Shown here: positions 8,196 to 16,818 of the stretch, in pieces
Position numbering within the stretch: the stretch's first letter is position 1
How the letters are laid out: each line of letters opens with the position of its first letter
Assembly: GCF_027980145.1 (NCBI RefSeq)
Contig: NZ_JAMZNK010000003.1
Coordinates: forward strand, 174,660 to 238,659
DNA from: Flavobacterium azizsancarii
GTDB lineage: Bacteria > Bacteroidota > Bacteroidia > Flavobacteriales > Flavobacteriaceae
DNA: 64,000 bases
Direction of reading: 5' to 3'
Translations under genes and position numbers: made by a program
The notes under the pieces: generated by a model
Told to the model about the DNA's origin: nothing
Seen by the model: the letters and a program-made list of their open reading frames with translations, nothing else
Database searches by the model: none

Positions 8196-9581
8196 TTAAC
8201 TATTTGAAAGTGAATTTTGGATTAATTTTTTTGTTAGGTAATGAAATCGAATATAAAGAAATATCGCCGCCGCCGTTAATCCAGCCAAAAGTCCAATCCA
8301 AACTCCTTGTGCTTTTAGATCAGTATATTCAGCCAGGTAATACGAAATTGGGAAACCAATAATCCAATATGCCACAAATGTAATGTACATAGGCACTTTT
8401 ACATCTTGCAATCCGCGTAAAGCTCCTAAAACAACTACCTGAATTCCGTCAGAGATTTGAAAAACTGCTGCTATTAAAAGTAGTTTTGATGCAATACTTA
8501 TTACTTCGGCATTATCCAGAACTTGTCCGGTATTTTCCATATTCAAAAAGATATGAGGCAGGAAATTATGAAAAGCCACAAACAGAATTGCAAAAATAGT
8601 TTCTATAATAATGGCGAGTAAGAAAATAGAACGAGCAACAACGATTAATTTCTTGAAATCCTGTAAACCTCGTTGGTTACTAACCCGTATCATCGAAGTA
8701 ACACTTAATCCCATTGCAAACATAAATGTCAATGAAGCAAGACTTAACGCAATTTGATTGGCTGCCTGACTGGTTTTACCAATATTACCACACAACCAGA
8801 TTGATGCTGTAAACAACACCACTTCAAAAAGCATTTGCAATGCTGAAGGAAATCCTATGCTTATTATTTTTTTCAACATTTCTTTTTTAATCTCGTCAAA
8901 ACTGAAATTTGCAAAAAAACGTTTCAAATCATTTCTTCTCGATAACATAATATGCATAAACATGACAAGAAATATTCTTGAGATTACAGTTCCAAGAGCC
9001 GCCCCGATAATTCCCATTTTTGGAAAAATCCAAATTCCGTAAATCAACATATAATTGATCCCAACATGCAGGACATTGGCCATAATCATAGCATACATCG
9101 AGTATTTTGTCAACGATAATCCGTCAGCAAATTGTTTGTACCCCTGATACATAATAAGAGGAATCAACGAGAAAGCAACCCAGTCAAGATAAGGTTTTGC
9201 AAGCGCAATAACATCAGCAGGCTGTTGCAGCAATTCCATTATTGGCTTTGCCAAAACAATTACCCCAAAAAGAAACAAGCCTAAAACAGTGCACAAGAAT
9301 AATCCATGGTGAAAGGCAGAACGAATTTTGCTGTCATTTTTTTCAGTATCACCTTCGGCAACAATTGGCGTAATGGCAGTAGAAAAACCAATTCCTAACG
9401 ACATTGCGATAAAAATCATACTGTTCCCTAATGAAACGGCTGCAAGTTCTGTACTTCCTAATTTCCCTACCATTATATTATCTACAATACCTATTAAGGT
9501 GTGCCCCACCATTCCTAATATAATAGGATATGCTAATCTTAAATTATATGAAAACTCTTTGGTATACTGTTTTAAATTCAC
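8196..9581 (-). CDS. MATE-family multidrug efflux transporter (NorM type)
   Basis: A twelve-helix inner-membrane exporter of about 461 residues that extrudes cationic drugs by sodium or proton antiport. The first helix region LAYPIILGMVGHTLIGIVDNIMVGKLGSTELAA is the standard MATE opening, and the two MatE halves each of about 200 residues are complete. A longer frame is open to an ATG at 9656, but a TATCTTTG -7 box lies inside that extension (9601-9608). The GTG at 9581, giving the usual MNLKQYTKEFSYNLR start, is therefore preferred. It is monocistronic and divergent from the outer-membrane barrel gene. Confidence is high for the family and moderate for the start. Confidence 0.9.
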   Translation of the reverse strand: MNLKQYTKEFSYNLRLAYPIILGMVGHTLIGIVDNIMVGKLGSTELAAVSLGNSMIFIAMSLGIGFSTAITPIVAEGDTEKNDSKIRSAFHHGLFLCTVLGLFLFGVIVLAKPIMELLQQPADVIALAKPYLDWVAFSLIPLIMYQGYKQFADGLSLTKYSMYAMIMANVLHVGINYMLIYGIWIFPKMGIIGAALGTVISRIFLVMFMHIMLSRRNDLKRFFANFSFDEIKKEMLKKIISIGFPSALQMLFEVVLFTASIWLCGNIGKTSQAANQIALSLASLTFMFAMGLSVTSMIRVSNQRGLQDFKKLIVVARSIFLLAIIIETIFAILFVAFHNFLPHIFLNMENTGQVLDNAEVISIASKLLLIAAVFQISDGIQVVVLGALRGLQDVKVPMYITFVAYWIIGFPISYYLAEYTDLKAQGVWIGLLAGLTAAAIFLYIRFHYLTKKLIQNSLSNS

Positions 9582-9600
9582 TTCTATTCTTTTTAGTCGG

Positions 9601-9608
9601 CAAAGATA
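9601..9608 (-). promoter_or_regulatory. TATCTTTG -7 box of the MATE gene
   Basis: The complement of 9601-9608 reads TATCTTTG, a perfect TAnnTTTG box. Transcription should begin near 9595, about 14 bases before the GTG start at 9581. This decides the start codon against the upstream ATG at 9656. Confidence 0.6.
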
Positions 9609-9769
9609 ATCAGAAGCTTTGGATTCTTTGATATTATTAAAAACATAAGCAAACATTAAGTCTGTTTACATTCACCCTGAGATTATATAACAATTTCAAA
9701 AAATTATATAACAAAGCCCTCAGGCCTTGAAAGTATTTTTACAGTATTAAAAATCATAAAAAAATTGTC

Positions 9770-10285
9770 ATGAGAAAATTACAAATTATATGCCTGTTTG
9801 CTTTCGCTTTATTATCTGCCAATACTACTTTCGCTCAGGACACTGCTATTAAAAATTATGATCAGGGTTTTAGATTAGGCTTTGGTGTGAATGGCGGAAT
9901 ACCAACTGACAATGATTACAGATGGTCGCTTGGTGGAGATGTTCGTTTACAATATGATTTATCTAAAAGTACATCGTTGACATTGACTACAGGTTTCACC
10001 AATTTATTTATGAAAGATAAAGATGGAGTTGAAGCAAAAGATCTTGGATTTATTCCGGCAAAAGCAGGTTTTAAAGCCTTTATCTGGGAAGATCAATTTT
10101 ATGTTTTAGGAGAAGTGGGTGCTGGTTTTGCCGTGACAAACGATTATAACCAAACTACTTTTTTATGGGCACCAGGAATTGGGTACGCCAACAAATATAT
10201 TGACATTAGTGTCCGTTACGAGGACTATAATAAATTTAATACCAATCAGGTGGCTTTACGTTTAGCCTATGGTTTTAAATTATAA
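9770..10285 (+). CDS. Small outer-membrane beta-barrel protein
   Basis: A 171-residue secreted protein with a clear signal peptide (residues 1-22, ending FAQ). The mature part alternates polar and hydrophobic residues in about eight strands, with glycine- and tyrosine-rich turns (FRLGFGVNGG, LGGDVRLQYDL, YVLGEVGAGFAV, ISVRYEDYN), and ends in LRLAYGFKL with a terminal aromatic-type strand. This resembles small eight-stranded OmpA/OmpX-like barrels. The function is unknown; structural or adhesive roles are typical. It is a single-gene unit followed by a strong terminator. Confidence 0.78.
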   Translation: MRKLQIICLFAFALLSANTTFAQDTAIKNYDQGFRLGFGVNGGIPTDNDYRWSLGGDVRLQYDLSKSTSLTLTTGFTNLFMKDKDGVEAKDLGFIPAKAGFKAFIWEDQFYVLGEVGAGFAVTNDYNQTTFLWAPGIGYANKYIDISVRYEDYNKFNTNQVALRLAYGFKL

Positions 10286-10319
10286 AATTTAGGTTTATTT
10301 TATTTTTTTGTTTTTGGTA

Positions 10320-10353
10320 TAAACCCGAGAGATCGCATAGTCTCTCGGGTTTA
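10320..10353 (+). terminator. Hairpin terminator of the barrel gene
   Basis: TAAACCCGAGAGA (10320-10332) pairs perfectly with TCTCTCGGGTTTA (10341-10353) around an 8-base loop. It is a 13-bp stem 34 bases after the stop codon, though the T-tract behind it is weak. Confidence 0.75.
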
Positions 10354-10639
10354 GTTGTTTATATACCTTTGTATGATCGGTAGCTGAAAAATTTTACCGC
10401 AAAGAGCACAAAGATGTACACAAATCTCGTAAAGTTATTTGCTGATAAAAGAATGCAAAGTTCAAAAAACAAAACATGAAGATTTACCATCTTAAAAATT
10501 AGTGCTAATTCGTAAAACTCGGGGCAAACAGTCTTACTTTTATCCTCTTGCTTCTATTCTCCTTACTCTTTAGTCTTGCTTCTTTACTCTTACTTCTTTA
10601 CTCTTACTTCTTTACTCTTGCTTCTATCCTCTATTCTCT
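10354..10639. repeat. Intergenic stretch with CGCAAAG repeat and CT-rich tandem repeats
   Basis: No gene is visible here. ACCGCAAAGAGCACAAAG at 10396-10413 belongs to the CGCAAAG repeat family seen at 32.9, 41 and 63.6 kb. From about 10545 the plus strand becomes a C/T-only tract of degenerate units such as TTCTTTACTCTTAC and TCTATTCTCTTTACTC, running to about 10665 and into the end of the minus-strand di-haem peroxidase gene. Confidence 0.7.
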
Positions 10640-12433
10640 TTACTCTATTCTCTTTACTCTATTCTCTAAATATCTACTATCCGTCAACGTTTTCATAAAA
10701 GCAATAAGTTGCTTCTTCTCCTGATCTGATAAATTCAATTTGTCTTCTGGTAAAGTTTGGTTCGGCACGTCAAATCCTAAACCTCGTCCACCTCCCTGAT
10801 CATAAAAGTCAATCACTTCTTCCAGAGTTGTATAAACACCATTGTGCATGTACGGAGCTGTAAGTTCTATGTTTCTAATCGTTGGCGTTTTAAATGAATA
10901 TTTATGAATTGCTGCTTGTGTGATGACAAACTTCCCCAAATCTCCATCGAGTTTTTTAGCTTTATTAGGAGTACCCAAAATTTCACTTTCAGACCGGTCA
11001 AAATTTGGAGGAACAGTTCCGTTGGTAAGCGGAATAAAATGACAAGTCGCACATTTGGCTTTTCCGGCAAATAAATTAAAACCTGCTTTTTCATTTTCTG
11101 TAAAAGTTGCCCCGTTTTGCATATAAGCATCAAATTTTGAATCATAATGACTCAACGAACGAATATAGGATGCCAAAACATTTTTGATCGCAAATTCGTT
11201 GATGCCGCCTTTTGGAAAAGCTTTTTTGAAGTCATTTACATAATCTTGCTTTTTTTGAATTGCCAAAGCCGATTTCTCCAGGGAACCGTGCATTTCGTTT
11301 TCGTTTTTGATAACAGCTACAGCCTGATCTTCCAGATAACTTACTCTTGAATCTGCAAAAAATACACGCTGAAATGCAATATTGGTTAATGTTGGCGTAT
11401 TGCGCTGAATCATCGATTTTCCGTCTAATGCAACTGCTCTTTCCAATCCGTCTGTAAAAGCTTTTTCGGCATGATGGCACGAAGCGCAGGAACGCGTGTT
11501 GTTGCCGGACAAAATTGGATCATTGAATAACTTTTTTCCTAAAGCAATTTTTTCGGGCGTAGTCTGATAATCCGCAAAACCAGAGAATGCTTCCGGATCA
11601 AAAGCATCTTTATCAAACAATATTTGTGCAGTTACTTTCAGACCTCTTTGCTCTTTCATTAACGGAATTCCTAATTCGGATTGAGTTTTATAAAGACCTT
11701 TACTTAACGGATTTAAAATTTCTTTGATAAAATATGCGCGATCGAAAGCATTAAAATTGGTATTTTCTTTTAAATACTTTTTCCCTTTTTCAAGAATCCC
11801 GAGTACTTGTTTACTATTCGAAATTGATTTATTTTCCAGATAAAGCTGATAATATTTTTCGATTGCTTCCAGAGATACCAACGCTTCGGGAAGTGAATTT
11901 AGTACCACAGGCGAATCAAAACCGGTAATTCCTAATGAGATAATTCGGTATACTTCTAGTCGCATTGCATCAAAAACATGGGCATCTGTCAATTCATTAG
12001 AATTTGAAACTTTTTCTAACCGAATTAAATTAGCCGATAAAACACCCAATTCCTGTAACAGTTCTTGCTTACTCTCTTTATTGTATTTTGGAAAAACCAG
12101 TTCTTCAATAACCTGAAAACCTTCAGGCGGAACAGTCACTTTATCATTTTCTTCGAACTCAGGGATTGCCGGGCCGTTGATAGATTTAGAAACCGCCGGT
12201 GAATAATATTCACTGATCATTTCGACCTTTTTATAACTTTGATGTGCTTCGAGAAATTGTCTCTGAATTTGTGTTTCAGTAGAATCTGATTGTACGGAAT
12301 ATTTAAGTTTGGCTACTTTTTCTATCAATAAAGTAATATCAGACTGAAATAATTCATTGACTTCCTGATGTTTGCTTTTTTTATGGCAACCAATAAATAG
12401 TACCAATAACAACAAACAGTATATTTTTTTCAT
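10640..12433 (-). CDS. Lipoprotein di-haem cytochrome c peroxidase with imelysin-like N-terminal half
   Basis: A 597-residue lipoprotein (lipobox Cys16 in LFIGC). Residues about 25-250 are all-helical and resemble imelysin/EfeO-type proteins (FLEAHQSYKKVEMISEYYSP, NGPAIPEFEE, PPEGFQVIEEL). Residues about 285-590 are a MauG/CCP-type module with two c-haem sites, C316-A-S-C319-H320 and C461-A-T-C464-H465, plus the MHNG segment near the end. CCP enzymes reduce hydrogen peroxide or oxidise a partner protein in the periplasm; imelysin-like domains are linked to iron handling. It follows a PhoX/DUF839 lipoprotein gene on the same strand. The last residues (NRVKRIE) are encoded by the CT-rich tandem repeat. 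Confidence 0.88.
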   Translation of the reverse strand: MKKIYCLLLLVLFIGCHKKSKHQEVNELFQSDITLLIEKVAKLKYSVQSDSTETQIQRQFLEAHQSYKKVEMISEYYSPAVSKSINGPAIPEFEENDKVTVPPEGFQVIEELVFPKYNKESKQELLQELGVLSANLIRLEKVSNSNELTDAHVFDAMRLEVYRIISLGITGFDSPVVLNSLPEALVSLEAIEKYYQLYLENKSISNSKQVLGILEKGKKYLKENTNFNAFDRAYFIKEILNPLSKGLYKTQSELGIPLMKEQRGLKVTAQILFDKDAFDPEAFSGFADYQTTPEKIALGKKLFNDPILSGNNTRSCASCHHAEKAFTDGLERAVALDGKSMIQRNTPTLTNIAFQRVFFADSRVSYLEDQAVAVIKNENEMHGSLEKSALAIQKKQDYVNDFKKAFPKGGINEFAIKNVLASYIRSLSHYDSKFDAYMQNGATFTENEKAGFNLFAGKAKCATCHFIPLTNGTVPPNFDRSESEILGTPNKAKKLDGDLGKFVITQAAIHKYSFKTPTIRNIELTAPYMHNGVYTTLEEVIDFYDQGGGRGLGFDVPNQTLPEDKLNLSDQEKKQLIAFMKTLTDSRYLENRVKRIE

Positions 12434-12462
12434 GTAATAACGATTAAAAGAGGAATATTGAT

Positions 12463-12509
12463 AAAAACAGAAACCACTATCTCAAATAGAAATAGTGGAT
12501 GACTGTTTT
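12463..12509 (-). terminator. Hairpin between the PhoX-like and peroxidase genes
   Basis: On the minus strand, AAAACAG and CCACTAT pair with their complements ATAGTGG and CTGTTTT around an 11-base loop, with two small internal bulges. A T-rich run follows. It lies in the 91-base gap between two same-strand genes, so it may lower but not abolish expression of the downstream peroxidase. Confidence 0.55.
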
Positions 12510-12524
12510 ATAATGACTTAAAAT

Positions 12525-13976
12525 TTATCTTGCTAAACCTTTAAGTACTAAAATTTGACTTGCCTGATCTTCTTTCGGACGATTAGTTCCTCCGTCAGGA
12601 CTTAAATATTTTGTACCCGTCCAGGTATGTGGCTGAACACTTAACATGAAAGTATCCGGAATACCAACCTGATCAGAGACATCGATTAAAGCACCATATT
12701 CCCAATCTCCAAATTTCGAAATTCCGCCTACGTTATATTTTGCAGCATCGGCCTGAGTGCGACGGTGGTCTAGTTCTACTACAACTTTTAGATCTTTTGT
12801 AGCAATATTGTACTGATAAATATAAGCATCATGAGTTTCATCGCCATATCCGTTTGCATCTTCCTGAACGTATACATAATTTTTAGTCACACAAATATTA
12901 TCCGGGTTTTGAAATTTACCTGCAATTCCAGAGCGGTTATCTCCATCAAGAATTACCTCAAGAGTTCCTTTTAATGGGTCAGCAGCATCAAGATTTAATT
13001 TGTAAACTCTGCCGTATTTCGTTCTTGAACCATCTGCATTTGTTCCGGTTGTATTTTGTCCTGTTACATTAAAATATAATTCACGATCTGCAGCAGCGCC
13101 ACCTTTGCGATAATCTAAATCTTCTACACGACCAAATTTAACTGCTTTCAAAACATTTACAGCTGTATTGATCTGAGCACCGGTTAAAGTAGTATGATTA
13201 TCAATTTTCACGAAAGAAACTGGATATGTTTTACTCACTTCCATGTCTTTTTCTCTTTGATTGTTATCATTTCTTTTTAGCATGTATAAAGAACCATTGG
13301 TCAAATCACCAACAGCATTCGACACATACATAAAAACCTGACCTCCGTAAGTTCCGGAATCATCATCACCAATTACCACTACAGTTTTTCCCTTATAAGC
13401 TGTAGCAGGTAATGGCAAAGCATTCTCAGCACTTAAACGGCCAAATCCTGCCAATTCTTTAGACACAGATGCTGAACCCGCACTTCCGTAAGGATCTAAA
13501 GCATGTGTACGGGATTCTTCTCCGGATTCTCCACAAGTCAAATAAACAGGACCAAAACCATGCTCTTCTTTTGTTGCCATCGTTGCACCACACAATCTCC
13601 AGGTTCCTCCGCTCGAGTTCAACAAATACTCCCCTTTGGTAGGTTTGAATGTTTTGTCAAGTGTAATTCTGGAAACTGCAAAGTTGTCTTCGTTGTTTAC
13701 TAAAAAAGTAAATGTTCCATCAGTGTTTTTCAATAAACCTGAACCATCTGCAGAACCTCCAAAAACAAATTTTGGACTATCCGGAAAAACATCATCTGAA
13801 CTAAAAAGAGAATAAATCTTCAGGTTCTCAAAACCTGGTTTTGCCTTCAATAAACTTGGTGTTACAGATTGGTCCTTCAATACAACACTAGTTGCTTCCG
13901 TTTCGTCTTTAGAATCGTTATTACAAGATGTAATCAACGAACCCAAAATAATTAGGGGTAAAATAATTCTTTTCAT
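12525..13976 (-). CDS. PhoX/DUF839-family lipoprotein (putative beta-propeller phosphatase)
   Basis: A 483-residue outer-membrane or periplasmic lipoprotein (lipobox Cys18 in SLITSC). The rest is predicted all-beta with propeller-like repeats, acidic calcium-type loops, GESGEESRTHALDPYG around residue 160, VEDLDYRKGGAAADRELYFNVTG, and FQNPDNICVTKNYVYVQED, all in keeping with the DUF839/PhoX family. True PhoX is a calcium- and iron-dependent alkaline phosphatase exported by Tat; this protein has a Sec lipoprotein signal instead, so activity is uncertain. It is the first gene of a likely operon with the di-haem peroxidase. Confidence 0.78.
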   Translation of the reverse strand: MKRIILPLIILGSLITSCNNDSKDETEATSVVLKDQSVTPSLLKAKPGFENLKIYSLFSSDDVFPDSPKFVFGGSADGSGLLKNTDGTFTFLVNNEDNFAVSRITLDKTFKPTKGEYLLNSSGGTWRLCGATMATKEEHGFGPVYLTCGESGEESRTHALDPYGSAGSASVSKELAGFGRLSAENALPLPATAYKGKTVVVIGDDDSGTYGGQVFMYVSNAVGDLTNGSLYMLKRNDNNQREKDMEVSKTYPVSFVKIDNHTTLTGAQINTAVNVLKAVKFGRVEDLDYRKGGAAADRELYFNVTGQNTTGTNADGSRTKYGRVYKLNLDAADPLKGTLEVILDGDNRSGIAGKFQNPDNICVTKNYVYVQEDANGYGDETHDAYIYQYNIATKDLKVVVELDHRRTQADAAKYNVGGISKFGDWEYGALIDVSDQVGIPDTFMLSVQPHTWTGTKYLSPDGGTNRPKEDQASQILVLKGLAR

Positions 13977-14151
13977 TAGCTAAAAATTGGTTTTATTTTT
14001 TTTACAAAGTAAAGCCCTGCTCTTTAACTTAAAATGACTTTCATATTATCAAAAAAACAAGACTACAATTAAAAAGCCAACTAAAGCCTTAAAAAAATTA
14101 ACATTAATTTAGTACTACAAAACATTCATAAAACTGCAATAACATACAAAC

Positions 14152-14179
14152 AAAAAAAAGAGCCTTATTTCTAAGACTC
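14152..14179 (-). terminator. Intrinsic terminator overlapping the ppk2 stop codon
   Basis: Read on the minus strand, GAGTCTTA, a GAAA tetraloop, TAAGGCTC and eight Ts form a textbook intrinsic terminator. The stem begins in the last three codons, so the TAG at 14171-14173 lies inside the hairpin. Confidence 0.85.
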
Positions 14180-15052
14180 GTTTTCTAGTTGTTGTTTATA
14201 AACTCCAATATTTTCTTTTATATTCTCAGGCAGTTCCGGTTCCTTAATATCTGTATGTTTCTGCATAGTATCCCAAATGATTTGGGCTACAATATAGCGC
14301 GCCATCTCTTTATCATCTGCAGGAACAACATACCAAGGAGCATCTTTGGTCGAAGTTTTATTTATCGCCTCTTCATAATATTCCTGATATTCATCCCAAT
14401 GTCCGCGTTCTTTTAAATCTGCCAAAGAAAATTTCCAGTTATGTTTTTCTTTTTCTAATCGTCGTAATAATCTTTGGCGCTGTTCTTCTTTACTCAGGTG
14501 CAAATAAAACTTAAGAACAATAATTCCGTTTTGCGTGATATGCTTTTCAAAATTATTAATTTGTTCGATCCTGTTCTTCCAGAAATCCTTCGGAATGTCC
14601 TCAACACTTTCAATTCCCGGTAAATTTTCTGCCAGAATAAATTCAGGATGAACGCGTGTCACCAGGATATTCTCGTAATGCGTACGGTTAAAAATCGCAT
14701 ATTTCCCTTTTTCCGGCAAAGCCATATAATGTCGCCACAAATAATCATGTTCTAACTCAGTCGAAGTTGGCGTTTTGAAACTATGCACCACAACACCACG
14801 TGGATTAAACTCTTTGAAAACCTCACGAATCAAACTATCCTTTCCCGAAGTATCCATGCCTTGCAAACATATCAAAACGCCATACCTGTTATGCGCATAC
14901 ATTTTATCTTGCTGTTTGCTTAATTTAGATTGTACTTTATCCAGTTTTTCAATCTTTTCATCATCATCTCCTTTTACTTTCAACAAAGTTGGAATCTTAG
15001 ATAATTTTATTTTATCTGTAACTTTAAAATCATTCGGGTCTATAGATTTCAT
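14171..15052 (-). CDS. Polyphosphate kinase 2 family protein
   Basis: A 293-residue soluble kinase of the PPK2 family, which transfers phosphate between polyphosphate and nucleotides. The Walker A motif is GMDTSGKDS (G65-S73), the Walker B-like segment is IFNRTHYE (residues 120-127), followed by VTRVHPE, the lid region carries RIEQINNFEKHI, and RLLRRLEKEKHNWKFS provides basic polyphosphate contacts. The FNR-HYE form of Walker B fits the class III branch, often able to phosphorylate both AMP and ADP, but class cannot be settled from sequence alone. It is monocistronic with its own strong terminator. Confidence 0.9.
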   Translation of the reverse strand: MKSIDPNDFKVTDKIKLSKIPTLLKVKGDDDEKIEKLDKVQSKLSKQQDKMYAHNRYGVLICLQGMDTSGKDSLIREVFKEFNPRGVVVHSFKTPTSTELEHDYLWRHYMALPEKGKYAIFNRTHYENILVTRVHPEFILAENLPGIESVEDIPKDFWKNRIEQINNFEKHITQNGIIVLKFYLHLSKEEQRQRLLRRLEKEKHNWKFSLADLKERGHWDEYQEYYEEAINKTSTKDAPWYVVPADDKEMARYIVAQIIWDTMQKHTDIKEPELPENIKENIGVYKQQLENES

Positions 15053-15159
15053 AATTTATGAGTTTTTATAATAGTAAATATACTAATTTTACGAAGCATA
15101 TTCCTGCTATTCATTGTAATACTTTTTCTATAAATTATTTTTTACCAAGCCATAACAAG

Positions 15160-15243
15160 AGCTTCCTCCGGTCGCTTTGTTCTGTCAGGAAAAAATACAA
15201 TTTCTTCTCAAAGTATTTTCATTGCTATCAGGGCTGGGCTTTA
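15160..15243. repeat. Palindromic repeat, 'ATCGGGGCTAG' family, copy A
   Basis: A degenerate copy containing a short stem (AAAAAATAC ... GTATTTT) and ending TTGCTATCAGGGCTGGGC. Better copies are at 36266-36349 and 48584-48663, which share the CTATCGGGGCTAG or CCATCGGGGCTAG end. It occupies the divergent gap between ppk2 and the propeller-like gene. Confidence 0.5.
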
Positions 15244-15265
15244 AGTATTCAAAACAAAACATTTC

Positions 15266-16102
15266 ATGGAAAAATTTACATTAGAAATATTATTTCAAAT
15301 CATCGGAATCGGTTCGGCATCAGGATTATTTTTAAATAACGATTCACTATATATTATTGGTGATAACAGCGGATTTTTATACGAATACAATATGCAAAAT
15401 CAGCAATTAAACCAACATGCTTTAATTGACAATCCAACGCAAAATACCCCAAAAAATTTAAAACCTGATTTTGAATCCTTAACGCATCATAACGATACAC
15501 TTTATGTTTTTGGTTCCGGCTCTACCGAAAACCGAAACAAAATGATTGAGTTTGATTTAAAAAGCAAAACTGTTTTACAGAAAAACAATCTCGTTGATTT
15601 ATATGGCTTAATGCAAAGTTTTGGCGAAATAAAACCTGAAGATTTCAACTTAGAAGGCGCAATCTTCGATGGCGAAAACTGGTATTTATTCAATCGCGGA
15701 AATGGAATCACAAACAAAAACACCATTTTTACCATTCACGCCAAAAACCTGGGAGAAGAATTTGCATTGGTAGCAACCAATTATAAACTTCCAAAAATAA
15801 AAGGCGTTCGTTCCAGTTTTACCGATGCCATTTTGCTCGAAGACAAAATTTATTTCCTTTCGACTGCCGAAGACACAAAATCAACCTACGACGACGGAGA
15901 AATCTTGGGAAGTTTCATTGGCCGAATCGATCTTAAAACAATGAAAATTGATTTCACGCAAAAAATCACCTCAACCAATAAATTCGAAGGATTGACTTTA
16001 TATAAAAAATCAAATGATAAAATTGAGTTTTTGCTTTGTGAGGATAATGATACGGAGTTGTTAGAAACGAAGATTTTTAAATTGAGTTTGCCTGTTAAGT
16101 AA
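15266..16102 (+). CDS. Beta-propeller-like conserved protein (possibly DUF6929)
   Basis: A 278-residue protein with no membrane segment or clear signal peptide. It is rich in short beta strands separated by polar turns: SASGLFLNNDSLYIIGDNSGFLYEY, FESLTHHNDTLYVFGSGS, NLEGAIFDGENWYLFNRGNG, FEGLTLYKKSNDKIEFLLCEDND. This periodicity suggests a five- or six-bladed propeller of the kind annotated DUF6929 in Flavobacteriia. The function is unknown. A gene with a broken frame follows 10 bases later on the same strand and is probably cotranscribed. Confidence 0.7.
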   Translation: MEKFTLEILFQIIGIGSASGLFLNNDSLYIIGDNSGFLYEYNMQNQQLNQHALIDNPTQNTPKNLKPDFESLTHHNDTLYVFGSGSTENRNKMIEFDLKSKTVLQKNNLVDLYGLMQSFGEIKPEDFNLEGAIFDGENWYLFNRGNGITNKNTIFTIHAKNLGEEFALVATNYKLPKIKGVRSSFTDAILLEDKIYFLSTAEDTKSTYDDGEILGSFIGRIDLKTMKIDFTQKITSTNKFEGLTLYKKSNDKIEFLLCEDNDTELLETKIFKLSLPVK

Positions 16103-16112
16103 AACAACTTTG

Positions 16113-16621
16113 ATGAGAAAAATAATTCTTTCATTACTACTAGTTACCATTCTTTTGGTAGCAGTTATTTATTTTATGATTTTAAAACGAGGCAAACAAA
16201 AAAAGAAAACTTTGGTACTTTTAATATTAAAGATTTCGATACAAAAAATCAATATTTTAAAACTTTAAGCCCAAAAGATTTGAATCCAAAATCATTTATT
16301 AAAGTTTTTAGAGAGAACTATAACAAAGACTCGGCATTCCATTTTGTATCAATGATCGGAGAGTTTCCAGATAAATGGGTAAAACCAAATGATATTCAAT
16401 ATTTAATGTCAATTATGAGATCTAAAGAAAAATGTTGCGGATATATGAATATGTTCTCGTCAACTCTTGTAACTGACAATGGAGAAGTGGGCGGTTTTGC
16501 AGTAATTTTTCTGAACTCTTATATTTCTAACACGAAAATTAAAATGGGATTGAATTGTAATCCTAAAACAGATAAAGAATCTATTGAGAAGATAGAAAAA
16601 TGGTATCAAAAACAAAAATAA
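16113..16621 (+). pseudogene. Membrane-anchored protein gene with a -1 frame break at an A7 tract
   Basis: The ATG at 16113 opens a frame of 51 codons whose first 31 are an N-terminal anchor (RKIILSLLLVTILLVAVIYF then basic residues) and which stops at 16266-16268. A second frame, one base back, runs from GAA at 16205 without a start codon to the stop at 16619-16621. Joined at the A7 tract (16198-16204) they give one 169-residue protein with a signal anchor and a soluble domain containing VSMIGEFPDKWVKP and EKCCGYMNMFSS. One missing A would explain the break. The tract also forms A AAA AAG in the upstream frame, a dnaX-type slippery heptamer, and a -1 slip there enters exactly the right frame. 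I do not recognise the protein family. Confidence 0.75.
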
Positions 16622-16631
16622 TCGCATTTCA

Positions 16632-16767
16632 TTTCGACAAAGGAGAAATCCTCATAAGTAGCTAGCCATTTATGGAAGTACTTTGTGTTAGTTTCTTTGG
16701 AGATTCCTCCTCCGTCGGAATGCCAAGATTGCGAAAAAGCTAGTGCGATTTCTCCCTTTGGTCGAAA
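16632..16767. repeat. 136-bp element with terminal inverted repeats
   Basis: TTTCGACAAAGGAGAAATC at the left matches the complement of GATTTCTCCCTTTGGTCGAAA at the right, with two small gaps. The interior holds an additional TTTGGAGATTCCTCC block. No open frame is present. It looks like a small non-autonomous palindromic element (REP or MITE type). I recall similar sequence ends in other Flavobacterium genomes, which is memory and not a search. Confidence 0.6.
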
Positions 16768-16818
16768 GGACAAAGATTGTAAAAAAATAAGATTACGAAA
16801 TAATTCATATTAAAATTC

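Noticed and set aside
9582..9656. A longer N terminus for the MATE transporter
   Set aside because: The extension contains a perfect -7 box and is not typical of the family; GTG 9581 is preferred.
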